A stretch of 64,000 nucleotides of DNA from Flavobacterium hibisci (lineage in GTDB: Bacteria; Bacteroidota; Bacteroidia; Flavobacteriales; Flavobacteriaceae), in assembly GCF_020026925.1 (NCBI RefSeq), contig NZ_JAIQDW010000007.1:124001-188000 (forward strand), read 5' to 3'. Positions 18,684-27,159 of this stretch are shown one piece after another. Every line of letters starts with the position of its first letter. The stretch's first letter is position 1. A model generated the notes under the pieces. It was given only the letters and a program-made list of their open reading frames with translations, had not been told where the DNA came from and made no database searches. The translations under genes were made by a program, and so were the position numbers.

Positions 18684-20186
18684 TTATTCTGGCTTAGCAA
18701 TTGTAAAAACTTTAAAATCATAAGCAACATCATTCATAATGGAAACAATTTTTTCCGAATTTTCAGGATCAAAAAACAAGGCATCGTATATATAGCCCAC
18801 AAAAATTGCCTCTTCATTTAGCCTTCTAATAACTTCCGTCATTATCTCAACTTCTTTGGCAAATAATCGTCGAGATGTTATTTTATGTTTGAATTGGCTT
18901 TTCATTTTCTCTGATATAATTGTATTTAGCATATCCGGCTCAAACTTTTTGTAATAATTCCATAACGATGATTTCTCCATTTGACTTGCTTTTTTATTAA
19001 AAAATGATAAATGCTCGATCTTAACATCTTTTTTATCAATTCCCATATCTACAGCTAACTTCTCATGCGTTAGATGTATTGAATTGCCTCCATACAACAT
19101 GATGGCAAGGTTAGGATGCAGACAGCAATAATCCGCTTCAGAAATTGGATTGCCATTGATTTTAATCAGTCTTCTGATCCAACTAGGCATAAGTGTAAAT
19201 GAATCCACAACTCGACCACCGCTTTTAGCATTTCCAGGTTTAGGTATCATCAAACCATTAAAAGTCAAATTTTCAAATACTTCAATAGCATCTTCTACAT
19301 AACAGACGTTAGAAATATTTGCTAACCTTTCTTTACTTCTTTTATTTCTCCACATTAATCTTCTTCCTTTTTTGTCTGTATACCCATCTGAGATTAATTG
19401 GTTTGCTTCTGCGTTAATTTCTATTTTAGTCGGTAATTTCACGGTCTTATAAAATTCAATTAGATTCGTACAGATGATATTATCTTTTGCTTTTTTTAAT
19501 TTTCGCTCACATGATTTTTTAAATAATTTTTTGACAACATCTGTTTGCAACATATAAGCTTTATATTTTTTATTTCGAAAATTATCTGTTAAGCGATATC
19601 GATAACTATTACTTCCTATCCTGTAATAACCCTTTTCTAATATTGGACCATTATCCTTATAATAAAATTCCGTTAATGCATCTCGAACGTTTATATACGT
19701 TTGCGATTCTAGATAGAGTAATTGCCTTAGATATTCTGCCCTGAGAGATTTCCAACCTTCTGGTTCTGTTTCATTAATGATACTTCTATTTGCTGACTCT
19801 AACTGACTTAGAAATAGCAAACACAATTCTACTGCAACTAGCTTATTTTCCTCAGTATTTTTCCCTCCATGAATCTTTTTAAGATATACCGTGGAAAGAT
19901 TCCGTTTAAGCATTGTTTCAACTGGCGGAATCATTATCACATTTTGATTTTTAAGATGTGTTGTCGCGACCAGTGTAGAGTTTTGTTTCTTTAAACAGTC
20001 ATCATCAACCTCGTTACCCCCTGTATTTGTTGGTTTTACAACAAAATATAAATCATTATCTATATGACTATTTATAACATCATTAATGATAGAAGATTTA
20101 GATTGATTAGATAAATTAGATTTAATTATAGTTGACTGCTGTCTTTTCTTTCTTTGAGTTTTTACGATTTTATTTTCTTTAGACAT
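18684..20186 (-). CDS. unrecognised 500-residue protein, weak polymerase-palm resemblance
   Basis: The N-terminal 100 residues are basic and low complexity. The C-terminal third is more conserved in look: GGRVVDSFTLMPSWIRRLI, then ISEADYCCLHPNLAIMLYGG (about 344-363), and GYIYDALFFDPENSEKIVSI (about 467-486). The order of a D-Y-x(4)-P motif and later a Y-D-A motif recalls motifs A (DYSxxExR) and C (HDE) of family A polymerases, but the middle O-helix motif is not clear. It could instead be a replication-related protein of a plasmid or phage. It stands alone on the minus strand, with a 180-base upstream gap before the terminator at 20332-20362. Confidence 0.55.
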   Translation of the reverse strand: MSKENKIVKTQRKKRQQSTIIKSNLSNQSKSSIINDVINSHIDNDLYFVVKPTNTGGNEVDDDCLKKQNSTLVATTHLKNQNVIMIPPVETMLKRNLSTVYLKKIHGGKNTEENKLVAVELCLLFLSQLESANRSIINETEPEGWKSLRAEYLRQLLYLESQTYINVRDALTEFYYKDNGPILEKGYYRIGSNSYRYRLTDNFRNKKYKAYMLQTDVVKKLFKKSCERKLKKAKDNIICTNLIEFYKTVKLPTKIEINAEANQLISDGYTDKKGRRLMWRNKRSKERLANISNVCYVEDAIEVFENLTFNGLMIPKPGNAKSGGRVVDSFTLMPSWIRRLIKINGNPISEADYCCLHPNLAIMLYGGNSIHLTHEKLAVDMGIDKKDVKIEHLSFFNKKASQMEKSSLWNYYKKFEPDMLNTIISEKMKSQFKHKITSRRLFAKEVEIMTEVIRRLNEEAIFVGYIYDALFFDPENSEKIVSIMNDVAYDFKVFTIAKPE

Positions 20187-20331
20187 ATACGGTTTTTATT
20201 TTATGCCTTGGATCTCTATACTTTAAAGTTCCAGACATTCTTATACCATATATTTGAAAAAAAGTTTAACTTTTAAGAAATAAAAAGCAATACTTACACC
20301 ACACTTTAACTTTCAATAAAATGCATAAAAC

Positions 20332-20362
20332 AAAACGGATGAGTAAATTACTCATCCGTTTC
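20332..20362 (-). terminator. terminator after the 128-residue gene
   Basis: The perfect palindrome AAACGGATGAGTAA/TTACTCATCCGTTT has an A-run on its left side (a U-run on minus). It ends the two-gene minus-strand unit at 20367-20971. Confidence 0.8.
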
Positions 20363-20366
20363 TTGT

Positions 20367-20753
20367 TTAACCTAACGCTTTACGAAGTACATCTTCAGTA
20401 AGGTGGTATCTAAATTCTTCTTTCGTATCAAAATCTAGAAATATTAATTCATTTGTTCCATCACCGTTTTTCAACGCTACCTGTAATGATCTTACAAATT
20501 CTGTCATAGTTTTAAGATCATTAGCTATAGTTATTCTGTCGACAGCGATATCAATATTATACAAAAAGCCGGAGATAAGATTAATGTCTTTTATACGATC
20601 TGAATCAATTATTTTTCCATTTACTCTTACTTGTGAAAAACCAAGATTATCAATAACATCAGAAACCGAATTTAGATTACCAGCGAAAGACCTCCATTTA
20701 GGCGTAAGAATGATTATTCTTTTGCCTACTAAAAAATTATAAACTTCTATCAT
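20367..20753 (-). CDS. hypothetical protein, 128 residues
   Basis: The product begins MIEVYNFLVGKRIIILTPKW and ends YHLTEDVLRKALG. It is soluble, with no signal peptide and no motif I can name. It starts 8 bases after the stop of the 69-residue gene upstream, so the two are probably one operon, closed by the palindromic terminator at 20332-20362. Codon use is AT-rich like its neighbours. Confidence 0.55.
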   Translation of the reverse strand: MIEVYNFLVGKRIIILTPKWRSFAGNLNSVSDVIDNLGFSQVRVNGKIIDSDRIKDINLISGFLYNIDIAVDRITIANDLKTMTEFVRSLQVALKNGDGTNELIFLDFDTKEEFRYHLTEDVLRKALG

Positions 20754-20761
20754 ATACTATA

Positions 20762-20971
20762 TTATACAGTTGAGTAGTTAGTCGTGGAGGTGTAGCGACG
20801 AACCTTTCCATCTTTTAAATAAACATTTAGTACGTCGCCAGACCATACTGCGTTATTTACCTCTTTTCCAACATTTATAATTATATGATTGCTTGAAGTC
20901 GAATAGAGTTTTAATTTTTCGCCTTCTACTTTGATTACCCCATAACTAATAAATTTACTATCAAATCCCAT
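20762..20971 (-). CDS. hypothetical protein, 69 residues
   Basis: The product begins MGFDSKFISYGVIKVEGEKL and ends VRRYTSTTNYSTV. It is likely all-beta (alternating hydrophobic residues and WSGDVLNVYLKDGKV). No family is recognised. It is the first gene of a two-gene unit with the 128-residue gene. An unrelated small role such as an adaptor is possible but cannot be shown. Confidence 0.5.
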   Translation of the reverse strand: MGFDSKFISYGVIKVEGEKLKLYSTSSNHIIINVGKEVNNAVWSGDVLNVYLKDGKVRRYTSTTNYSTV

Positions 20972-21057
20972 AATAAAATTTTTTATTATCTACTCATGTG
21001 GCTTTTCGATCTCCGCCCCGTTTATTTACGTAGTTTCTGGCTCTACATTTCAATGAA

Positions 21058-22485
21058 TTAATTCACTACTACTATCTTTGTGGCTTTGCCCCTATTGCTA
21101 ACAACTTCAAAAAAATAATTTCCTTTGCTCAGACTGCTAACTGAAATTCGGCTTTCTCTCTCAGTTCTTATTAGTTGGCCAGCTGTATTATAAATATTAA
21201 CTTTTTCTAAGTCCAGATTGCTCTGCAATTCTATGTATACATCTTTGGATGAAGGATTTGGGTAGATTAAAAAATTTGATAAAACAAACGTATCATTATT
21301 TAAAAGAGGTGATAAATTAAAAACGCGAACATTCCCGGAATCAATTCCCTTTTTGCTGTTGTAGGGTGCGCCGATAGCTAATATTGAACCATCGCTTGAT
21401 AACGATACACTCGAGCCGCATCCATCCTTATCAGCTTCACCGATTATATCAATGCCTATTTTTTTCCATGACCCCGCTTCATTTGCATACACACGAACTA
21501 GACCCCGACCAATACTTCCATAGCTATATGGACAACCAACAGCCAAGACATTTCCATCACCAGACAGTGAAACACTTCTTCCTCCTAAATATTCAATTTC
21601 TGGGTCGGTTATATCGCTTCCAATTTGTGCCCAGGTTCCGCCAGTATTTTGATAAGCGCGGACAATAGGACTATATCTGGCAGCAATTGCTAATATTTTG
21701 CCGTCATTAGATAGCTCTACGTTAGATCCACTAAATTCATTTGTTGTCAGTCCTAAAATATCAGTTCCTATTTGTACCCAATTATCATAGATATTTTCAT
21801 AAACAGATACAGAACCTTTTCTTTGATTATCAACATTACTTTGCGGCGCTCCTATCGCCACAATATTTCCACTGCTGGAGAGTGAAACACTCCATCCACT
21901 GTAATCTTCAGCCATTTTGCCAGTGATATAGTTTCCAATTTGGACCCATTTCCCTGAAATATTTCTTAAAACACGAACCTGTCCTGCCCTTGGAGCATAT
22001 AAATAATTTGTTGTAGCTCCAATAGCTACGACATTTCCGTCATATGATAATGACACACTCGCCCCCGTAGCTCCTCTTGGCTGTTCTCCATTAATAGTAG
22101 CTTCTTTATTCCAAATACCATTTAAATTTTTGTAGATTCTTACAGTCCCAGGAGAATTATTTGCAGGTTGAGTAGAACCAATTGCTAAAGTACTACCATC
22201 ACCTGATACCGAAACACTTCTACCACTTTGATCATTTATCATCTCCCCATAGATAGGATTTCCTATTCGCTTCCATATTCCTCCCTCATTACTAAAAGCT
22301 CGAGTAACACCTGCGGCAGTTGCTATCTTTCCTGGACCACCTATTACAATTACATTTCCATTATCGGATAACGAAATACTATTTCCACTGTTGTCATTTG
22401 TTACCGATTCGGAAATACTGGAACCAATTTGTATTTGTGAATGACCAAGGATTGGAAAAATTATAAATAGTAAAATTTTTTTCAT
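21058..22485 (-). CDS. secreted seven-repeat beta-propeller protein with type IX sorting domain
   Basis: A signal peptide (residues 1-16, ending GHS) is followed by seven repeats of about 55 residues with the core GxSVSLSxDGNxxAIGAP, then RVYxNxxGxWxQIGxDI. The repeats stand at roughly 30-400 and would make a seven-bladed FG-GAP-like propeller. The last 75 residues (FLIYPNPSS ... KATKIVVVN) are a type A C-terminal domain for type IX secretion, so the protein should be exported across the outer membrane and attached or released. It depends on the host's T9SS. It is divergent from a small XRE gene. Adhesion or binding is the likely role; no enzyme motif is present. Confidence 0.85.
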   Translation of the reverse strand: MKKILLFIIFPILGHSQIQIGSSISESVTNDNSGNSISLSDNGNVIVIGGPGKIATAAGVTRAFSNEGGIWKRIGNPIYGEMINDQSGRSVSVSGDGSTLAIGSTQPANNSPGTVRIYKNLNGIWNKEATINGEQPRGATGASVSLSYDGNVVAIGATTNYLYAPRAGQVRVLRNISGKWVQIGNYITGKMAEDYSGWSVSLSSSGNIVAIGAPQSNVDNQRKGSVSVYENIYDNWVQIGTDILGLTTNEFSGSNVELSNDGKILAIAARYSPIVRAYQNTGGTWAQIGSDITDPEIEYLGGRSVSLSGDGNVLAVGCPYSYGSIGRGLVRVYANEAGSWKKIGIDIIGEADKDGCGSSVSLSSDGSILAIGAPYNSKKGIDSGNVRVFNLSPLLNNDTFVLSNFLIYPNPSSKDVYIELQSNLDLEKVNIYNTAGQLIRTERESRISVSSLSKGNYFFEVVSNRGKATKIVVVN

Positions 22486-22544
22486 ATTTGATTTGTATTA
22501 ATTCATATAATAATGAACAAATATAAAAAATAAATTCTATTTTA

Positions 22545-22572
22545 TAGTGTACTATTTAATGGAGTACCATAT
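22545..22572. promoter_or_regulatory. possible operator between the propeller gene and the XRE gene
   Basis: An imperfect inverted repeat GTACT (22549-22553) / AGTAC (22563-22567), within ATAGTGTACTATTTAATGG, lies about 30 bases upstream of the XRE-type regulator. Such a site would suit autoregulation, but binding is only inferred. Confidence 0.3.
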
Positions 22573-22599
22573 AAAATGCAAATTCTTGAGATTTGAATC

Positions 22600-22875
22600 A
22601 TGGAAGACTCAAGTAAAAAAAATAATACAGAAGAGCTAGATGCAATTGCTTTGCGCCTAAAGACACTTCGAAAAGAAAAGGGATACTCAAACTATGAGCA
22701 TATAGCATTTGCTTTAGAGATGAGCAGATCGGCATATTGGAGATTAGAAACAGGGGCAAATTTTGAATTAAAAACATTAATTAAAATTTGCAGACTATTA
22801 GAAGTAAGTCTGGAAGATTTTTTTAAAGGCATTGATATTCCTCATTCAAAAAAAGATATAGAAAGAAAGAAGTAA
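22600..22875 (+). CDS. small XRE-family helix-turn-helix regulator
   Basis: This 91-residue protein carries one helix-turn-helix of the Cro/CI type: LRKEKGYSNYEHIAFALEMS (about 30-49), then RSAYWRLETGANFELKTLIK and LLEVSLEDFFKG. The ends are charged. There is no second domain. It is divergent to the secreted propeller gene and could control it or itself. An inverted repeat lies in the shared upstream region. Regulators of this size are common in Bacteroidota islands. Confidence 0.8.
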   Translation: MEDSSKKNNTEELDAIALRLKTLRKEKGYSNYEHIAFALEMSRSAYWRLETGANFELKTLIKICRLLEVSLEDFFKGIDIPHSKKDIERKK

Positions 22876-23006
22876 AAACAGAAGTGATTTAATCGTTTGA
22901 AGGCTAATATTAAATATACATCATTAATTAAATCAAAATTCAGCAAATCTTGATAACAATTAGAGAATCTCCAATAAGCACACAAACAATATTTTAACTC
23001 ACCTAT

Positions 23007-23327
23007 ATGTTACTTCATAATCAAAATAAAATAGTCAAAATTCTAAAACAATATCAAATAGAATTTAAAATAAATAACAACATAATAAAGCTCGCTCCGG
23101 ACCAAAATTTAAGCATTATCCAAAATAAACAAATTGTAGAAGTCCTTGGACTAAAACAGGACGAGGGGCATCAAATATTTATTGAAAAATTATATCAGAT
23201 CGAAAGTAATTGGTTAGTTATTTTTCTTAAGTACGAGAGTTATTATGATGTCTATAATGAAGAGGGAGAACTTACAAAAGAGAACTTCTATTGTCTAATT
23301 AATGAAATATTAGATGGACTTAAATAA
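23007..23327 (+). CDS. 106-residue protein with the LRR-family C-terminal tail
   Basis: The first part (LKQYQIEFKINNNIIKLAPD) loosely resembles the N-terminal module of the LRR proteins. The last 40 residues (VIFLKYESYYDVYN...NFYCLINEILDGLK) match the tails of the products at 17158-17727 and 17727-18551, but there are no repeats between. It looks like a repeat-free member of the same family. Its end overlaps the sigma-like gene by 14 bases, so it leads a three-gene operon (23007-24433). The start was chosen as the first ATG of the frame; no clear Shine-Dalgarno is present. Confidence 0.6.
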   Translation: MLLHNQNKIVKILKQYQIEFKINNNIIKLAPDQNLSIIQNKQIVEVLGLKQDEGHQIFIEKLYQIESNWLVIFLKYESYYDVYNEEGELTKENFYCLINEILDGLK

Positions 23328-23988
23328 ACAAAAGGAATACGTAGAGAACAGAAATAATCTATTTGCACTGAACGATGAAGATTTAATAATGAAAATCATT
23401 GAAGATAAACTTTATATAAGCGTTATTTTTGAAAAATACAAGGATGATTTCCAAAAAAAGCTCAGAAGTAAATCTCCTAAAATGGATCACACAATAATTC
23501 AGGACATATTTACAGAATCTATATGCGTTTTATATGGTAAAATTTTGAAACATGGACTTAGGCTTCTACAAAAAAAAGGTTCTTCTATCGCCGGTTATCT
23601 TATGGGTATTTGTTTAAATACTATTAGAAATGAAATTGAAAGGCATGGAAACTTATTCGTTAAAAAGGATTTTGAAAACCAAAATTATGATGATTATTAT
23701 ATTGATTCTGACGAAATCCAATTCCAAAACATTGATAAAGAGTTTATAATAGAGCAAGAATTGTTATATAAACAAACGTTAATACAGTATAAAGTTCTAG
23801 AGATTATGAAAAATAAAGGTGGAAAATGTTATTCGTTAATTTTATTATCATTCTCACCAGAATATAATTATCGAATACGTAATCTCACGGAACTTTTTAA
23901 TTACAAAAATGATCATACAACTAAAAGTCAAAAGAATAAGTGCATGGAACGTTTAAGAAATTTATATAATAATTTTCAACTAGCATAA
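23314..23988 (+). CDS. sigma-70/ECF-like protein
   Basis: A 224-residue protein with the layout of a small sigma factor: a region-2-like part (FEKYKDDFQKKLRSKSP, then SIAGYLMGICLNTIRNEIER at about 90-110), a linker, and a C-terminal region-4-like helix-turn-helix (LTELFNYKNDHTTKSQKNKC, MERLRNLYNNF). The match is by pattern, not close identity, and the regions are diverged. It overlaps the 106-residue gene and is followed by the next gene after one base. In Bacteroidota, ECF-like proteins of mobile elements often serve their own genes. An unrelated HTH protein is the alternative. Confidence 0.55.
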   Translation: MDLNKQKEYVENRNNLFALNDEDLIMKIIEDKLYISVIFEKYKDDFQKKLRSKSPKMDHTIIQDIFTESICVLYGKILKHGLRLLQKKGSSIAGYLMGICLNTIRNEIERHGNLFVKKDFENQNYDDYYIDSDEIQFQNIDKEFIIEQELLYKQTLIQYKVLEIMKNKGGKCYSLILLSFSPEYNYRIRNLTELFNYKNDHTTKSQKNKCMERLRNLYNNFQLA

Positions 23989-23989
23989 A

Positions 23990-24433
23990 ATGAAAATAGC
24001 AATCGATATTGTTCAATTCCATTTAGTCCCTAAATTAAGAAAGGCCACAGATCTAGGTATCCAAGCTCTTGATGAGTTTTTTTGGGAAAATTTCACAAAT
24101 TCACTGCTTAATTTCGAAACTGACCCAAAGTCGCTATATCAATTTGTTCTTATGTCAAATATAAGCTCAACAATTAAAGAGAGAATTATTTCAAAAACAC
24201 CTAGAACGTATTCAATTTTAATTTCAGAATTAGCTGAAGAGTATGTTAAAGGAAATACTTCAGAAGCGATCAAAATGTTATTAAATTCTAAAGGCAATAA
24301 ATTTAAAGAGGAAATATCCTTTCTTTCAACTCTACCTAAAGCAATAAGAATTGTTGAGAAAAATAGCTTAAAGTCAGAACTTCCAGGCATGTTTGAAAAA
24401 CTTCAAAATAGATATTTAGATGGCAATATATAA
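23990..24433 (+). CDS. hypothetical protein, 147 residues
   Basis: The product begins MKIAIDIVQFHLVPKLRKAT and ends FEKLQNRYLDGNI. It is predicted mostly helical, has no cysteines or signal peptide, and matches no family I know. It starts two bases after the sigma-like stop and is the last gene of the operon, followed by a strong terminator at 24462-24507. Its position suggests it could be an anti-sigma or partner protein; that is only inference. Confidence 0.55.
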   Translation: MKIAIDIVQFHLVPKLRKATDLGIQALDEFFWENFTNSLLNFETDPKSLYQFVLMSNISSTIKERIISKTPRTYSILISELAEEYVKGNTSEAIKMLLNSKGNKFKEEISFLSTLPKAIRIVEKNSLKSELPGMFEKLQNRYLDGNI

Positions 24434-24461
24434 ATTGTAAGTCAGAGAGCACATTACCACT

Positions 24462-24507
24462 TAAAAAAAGGGTATGACATGAAAAATGTTGTACCCTCTT
24501 TTTTTAT
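24462..24507 (+). terminator. terminator of the sigma-like operon
   Basis: The arms AAAAAAGGGTATGACA and TGTTGTACCCTCTTTTTTT pair with one mismatch or bulge and end in seven T on the plus strand. Confidence 0.8.
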
Positions 24508-24616
24508 GTTAACATTAAATGTTAAAAAAAATCCATTTAAGGTTACTTTTCAAATTTCAGGGTATTAGTAAGTGTAAGATAATACAAAAAATAACTAAAT
24601 CTTTAAATTTAAAATT

Positions 24617-26371
24617 ATGGAGTCAAATATAGAATGGACAGACAAAACCTGGAATCCAACAACCGGATGTACACATTATAGTAGTTTAAAAAATGGTGGA
24701 AACGAATGCTTAAACTGCTATGCAGAAAAAGAAACAAAAAGATTGAAATTAATGAAAAATGAAAAATATCTAAAAGGTTTTGATATTGTGGTGGAACATG
24801 AAGATGTATTAAATGAACCTTACAATTGGAAACACCCTGCTACTGTATTTGTAAATTCCATGTCTGATCTCTTTCATAAGGACGTGTCAGATGACTTTAT
24901 CAGAAAAGTTTTTAAAGTAATGAATGATAATCTTCAGCACACTTTTCAAATATTAACTAAGAGGGATGATAGAATTGAACAGTTACCGAAAGATCTTTTA
25001 TGGTCAGATAACATTTGGCTTGGGGTTTCTTGTGGAAATCAGTGGGCAACAAAAAGAATACCTAGACTTGTTGCGTCTGCTGCAAAACACAAATTTTTAT
25101 CTATCGAGCCATTTATTCAAGAAATTTCAGAAATTAATCTAACAGGAATTGACTGGGTAATCGTTGGCGGAGAAAGTGGAAATACTTCATACAAAATCGA
25201 GAAAGACGACTTAGGAGAGGAAAAATATGAAACCTTGAACGGCAAAATTGTTTTTACTTATGCTCTAGATGCAAATGGAAAAAGGATACCTGAAAAAACA
25301 ATACGTCCCATGAAAAAAGAATGGATTAATATTATTAAGGGTAAGTGCGATGAACAAAACGTGCCTTTCTTTTTTAAGCAGTGGGGCAAAACAAAAAACA
25401 ATCCGAATACAAATGATCCTACTATAGATAAACAACATCGCTACTATTCAAAAGGAGGCTGTGAATTAGATGGAAAAATTTATTGGGAGAATCCTACGAT
25501 ATCTAATGACAGTATGCCTACTGTAAATCTATTTGGTGATGAATATTTAATAATGGACGAGAAAGATAATCTTGTTACCATATGGGAATTGAAATCATAT
25601 TTGCCTATAGCAAAAAAAGATTTGTTTGAAGACCTAAAAGAGGATATTGAGAAAAATGGCATACACAACCCTATTATGTATGTGCAATTAAAAAATGGTA
25701 AAAAACTTGTCATAGATGGGCATACGCGTTTGGCTGCTTTAATTAAGCTTAAGCGTAAAGACATACCGACTTTAGAAGTAACCGAAACTTTTAACAATCT
25801 TGAAGAAATCAAATTTTGGATTGTAAAACACCAGCTGAAAAGAAGAAATCTAACTAATGAGGAAAGGCTCAGATTTGCTTTTTTATCCAAACCCACAATT
25901 GAGAAAATAGCGAAAGAAAATTTATCTAAAGCCGGAAAAACGACTTCTCAACCAACTGATGAAAACCGAAATTCAACCAAAATAAAAGCAATTGACACGA
26001 ATACAGAAATTGCCAATCTTGCTGGTGTCAGCAGAACTCTCGCGGTTAATTACAACAGAATAATGAATGAAGGATCTCAACAAATAATTGAGAAACTAAA
26101 TGAAGGGAAAATTTCAATTAGTGCAGCTCATGCATCACTAAAAAACAAAATAGAATTGGTTGATCCTAAATCAGAAAAGAAAATAATCCTTCAAAAGGAT
26201 AAAGCGGATAAACCAAGTGATATTATCTATTTGAAAGACTTAGATGAAGGGAAGCAAAAAATATCGAACGGTGAAATTGATGTTCTTATGATCTTTGACA
26301 AAACCGACAAACTAGACATTCTCAAAAAGTTTTTGACTTTTAAAATTGGGGTCTATTATTTATCATCATAG
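24617..26371 (+). CDS. Gp37/Gp68-family (DUF5131) protein fused to a ParB-like domain
   Basis: Residues 1 to about 270 belong to the phage Gp37/Gp68 family: WTDKTWNPTTGC near the start and a three-cysteine motif C18-x12-C31-x2-C34, which resembles a radical-SAM-like cluster site. Residues about 325-420 are a ParB/Spo0J-type domain with VIDGHTRLAALIKL (about 363-376). A helix-turn-helix (TNTEIANLAGVSRTLAVNYN, about 460-480) and a short C-terminal region follow. The usual partner of three-Cys Gp37/Gp68 proteins, TcmP, is not seen beside it. The fusion puts a predicted metal-cluster enzyme and a ParB-type CTPase/DNA-binding unit in one chain. Substrate and role are unknown. Confidence 0.7.
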   Translation: MESNIEWTDKTWNPTTGCTHYSSLKNGGNECLNCYAEKETKRLKLMKNEKYLKGFDIVVEHEDVLNEPYNWKHPATVFVNSMSDLFHKDVSDDFIRKVFKVMNDNLQHTFQILTKRDDRIEQLPKDLLWSDNIWLGVSCGNQWATKRIPRLVASAAKHKFLSIEPFIQEISEINLTGIDWVIVGGESGNTSYKIEKDDLGEEKYETLNGKIVFTYALDANGKRIPEKTIRPMKKEWINIIKGKCDEQNVPFFFKQWGKTKNNPNTNDPTIDKQHRYYSKGGCELDGKIYWENPTISNDSMPTVNLFGDEYLIMDEKDNLVTIWELKSYLPIAKKDLFEDLKEDIEKNGIHNPIMYVQLKNGKKLVIDGHTRLAALIKLKRKDIPTLEVTETFNNLEEIKFWIVKHQLKRRNLTNEERLRFAFLSKPTIEKIAKENLSKAGKTTSQPTDENRNSTKIKAIDTNTEIANLAGVSRTLAVNYNRIMNEGSQQIIEKLNEGKISISAAHASLKNKIELVDPKSEKKIILQKDKADKPSDIIYLKDLDEGKQKISNGEIDVLMIFDKTDKLDILKKFLTFKIGVYYLSS

Positions 26372-26379
26372 AATTCAAA

Positions 26380-26412
26380 AACAACCTTTGCCAGAATTGG
26401 CCAAGGTTGTCA
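26380..26412 (+). terminator. hairpin after the fusion gene
   Basis: The arms ACAACCTTTGCCA and TGGCCAAGGTTGT pair closely around GAAT. There is no strong T-run, so it may be a weak terminator or an mRNA-protecting hairpin. Confidence 0.45.
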
Positions 26413-26514
26413 AACACTTAGTTGAGATATCAAAAAAATTCATAAAATCAACCAGATAATTACTCAACGAAATAATTCAAATCAAATTTAACAATACAAA
26501 AATCTAATTAAATC

Positions 26515-26955
26515 ATGATGAAATTTCATACTCAAGAGGCTCGAATTATAATTGGCCAAACTTTTAAACTTTTTAGGAAAGAGAAAAACTTAATGATAGG
26601 AGAAGTTGCTGTTTTCTGCGGTGTTACATCTGATATTATTAATAAAATTGAACAGGGCAAATTATCTTTCTCAATTGATCTTCTACTCAAATTATCAGTT
26701 ATTTTAGACTACACAATATTTTTTGAACAAAAAGAAAAAGGCGTACAAAATCGTTTTCTCCTTCAAAAGGGCAAAAAACCAGGTTATTTTATCGCAACAG
26801 ATAAAGTAAACGAAATTGTTTGTTCGTTTAAGGCTGGCAATTTTAACAAAACTCAAAATTTCACTTTTCTGAATGATAAGCAAATTCCAAATCTCGCTAC
26901 TGTGATGAGAGAATTAGGAGATTGGTTAGTGGAGCATCATCCTGATAAAGTTTGA
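26515..26955 (+). CDS. XRE-family regulator with an extra C-terminal domain
   Basis: Residues about 10-70 form a Cro/CI-type helix-turn-helix (LFRKEKNLMIGEVAVFCGVT, then SDIINKIEQGKLSFSIDLLL). Residues about 75-146 form a second small domain of unknown type (GKKPGYFIATDKVNEIVCSF ... VMRELGDWLVEHHPDKV). The start is MM at 26515; either ATG could be used. A palindromic terminator follows at 27000-27037. Target genes cannot be told, but it lies between the fusion gene and an LRR gene on the same strand. Confidence 0.75.
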   Translation: MMKFHTQEARIIIGQTFKLFRKEKNLMIGEVAVFCGVTSDIINKIEQGKLSFSIDLLLKLSVILDYTIFFEQKEKGVQNRFLLQKGKKPGYFIATDKVNEIVCSFKAGNFNKTQNFTFLNDKQIPNLATVMRELGDWLVEHHPDKV

Positions 26956-26999
26956 CAAGTTTTTTAACTAAACGATAAAATTTCAGGAACTAAGAATTA

Positions 27000-27037
27000 A
27001 AAATAGTTTCACTATTGATAATAGTGAAACTATTATA
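27000..27037 (+). terminator. palindromic terminator after the XRE gene
   Basis: AATAGTTTCACTAT and ATAGTGAAACTATT form a perfect stem with a short loop (TGATA), followed by a T-rich stretch. Confidence 0.75.
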
Positions 27038-27159
27038 TTTAATGAGGCTATAACATTAATCTAATGTCACTAATATCTCAAAAGCAATGCTATCATAAAA
27101 ATTTAAAACAAAGAAGATTGTTATTAATATATAGGTTAAATGCAGCAAGTTTTAATTCA

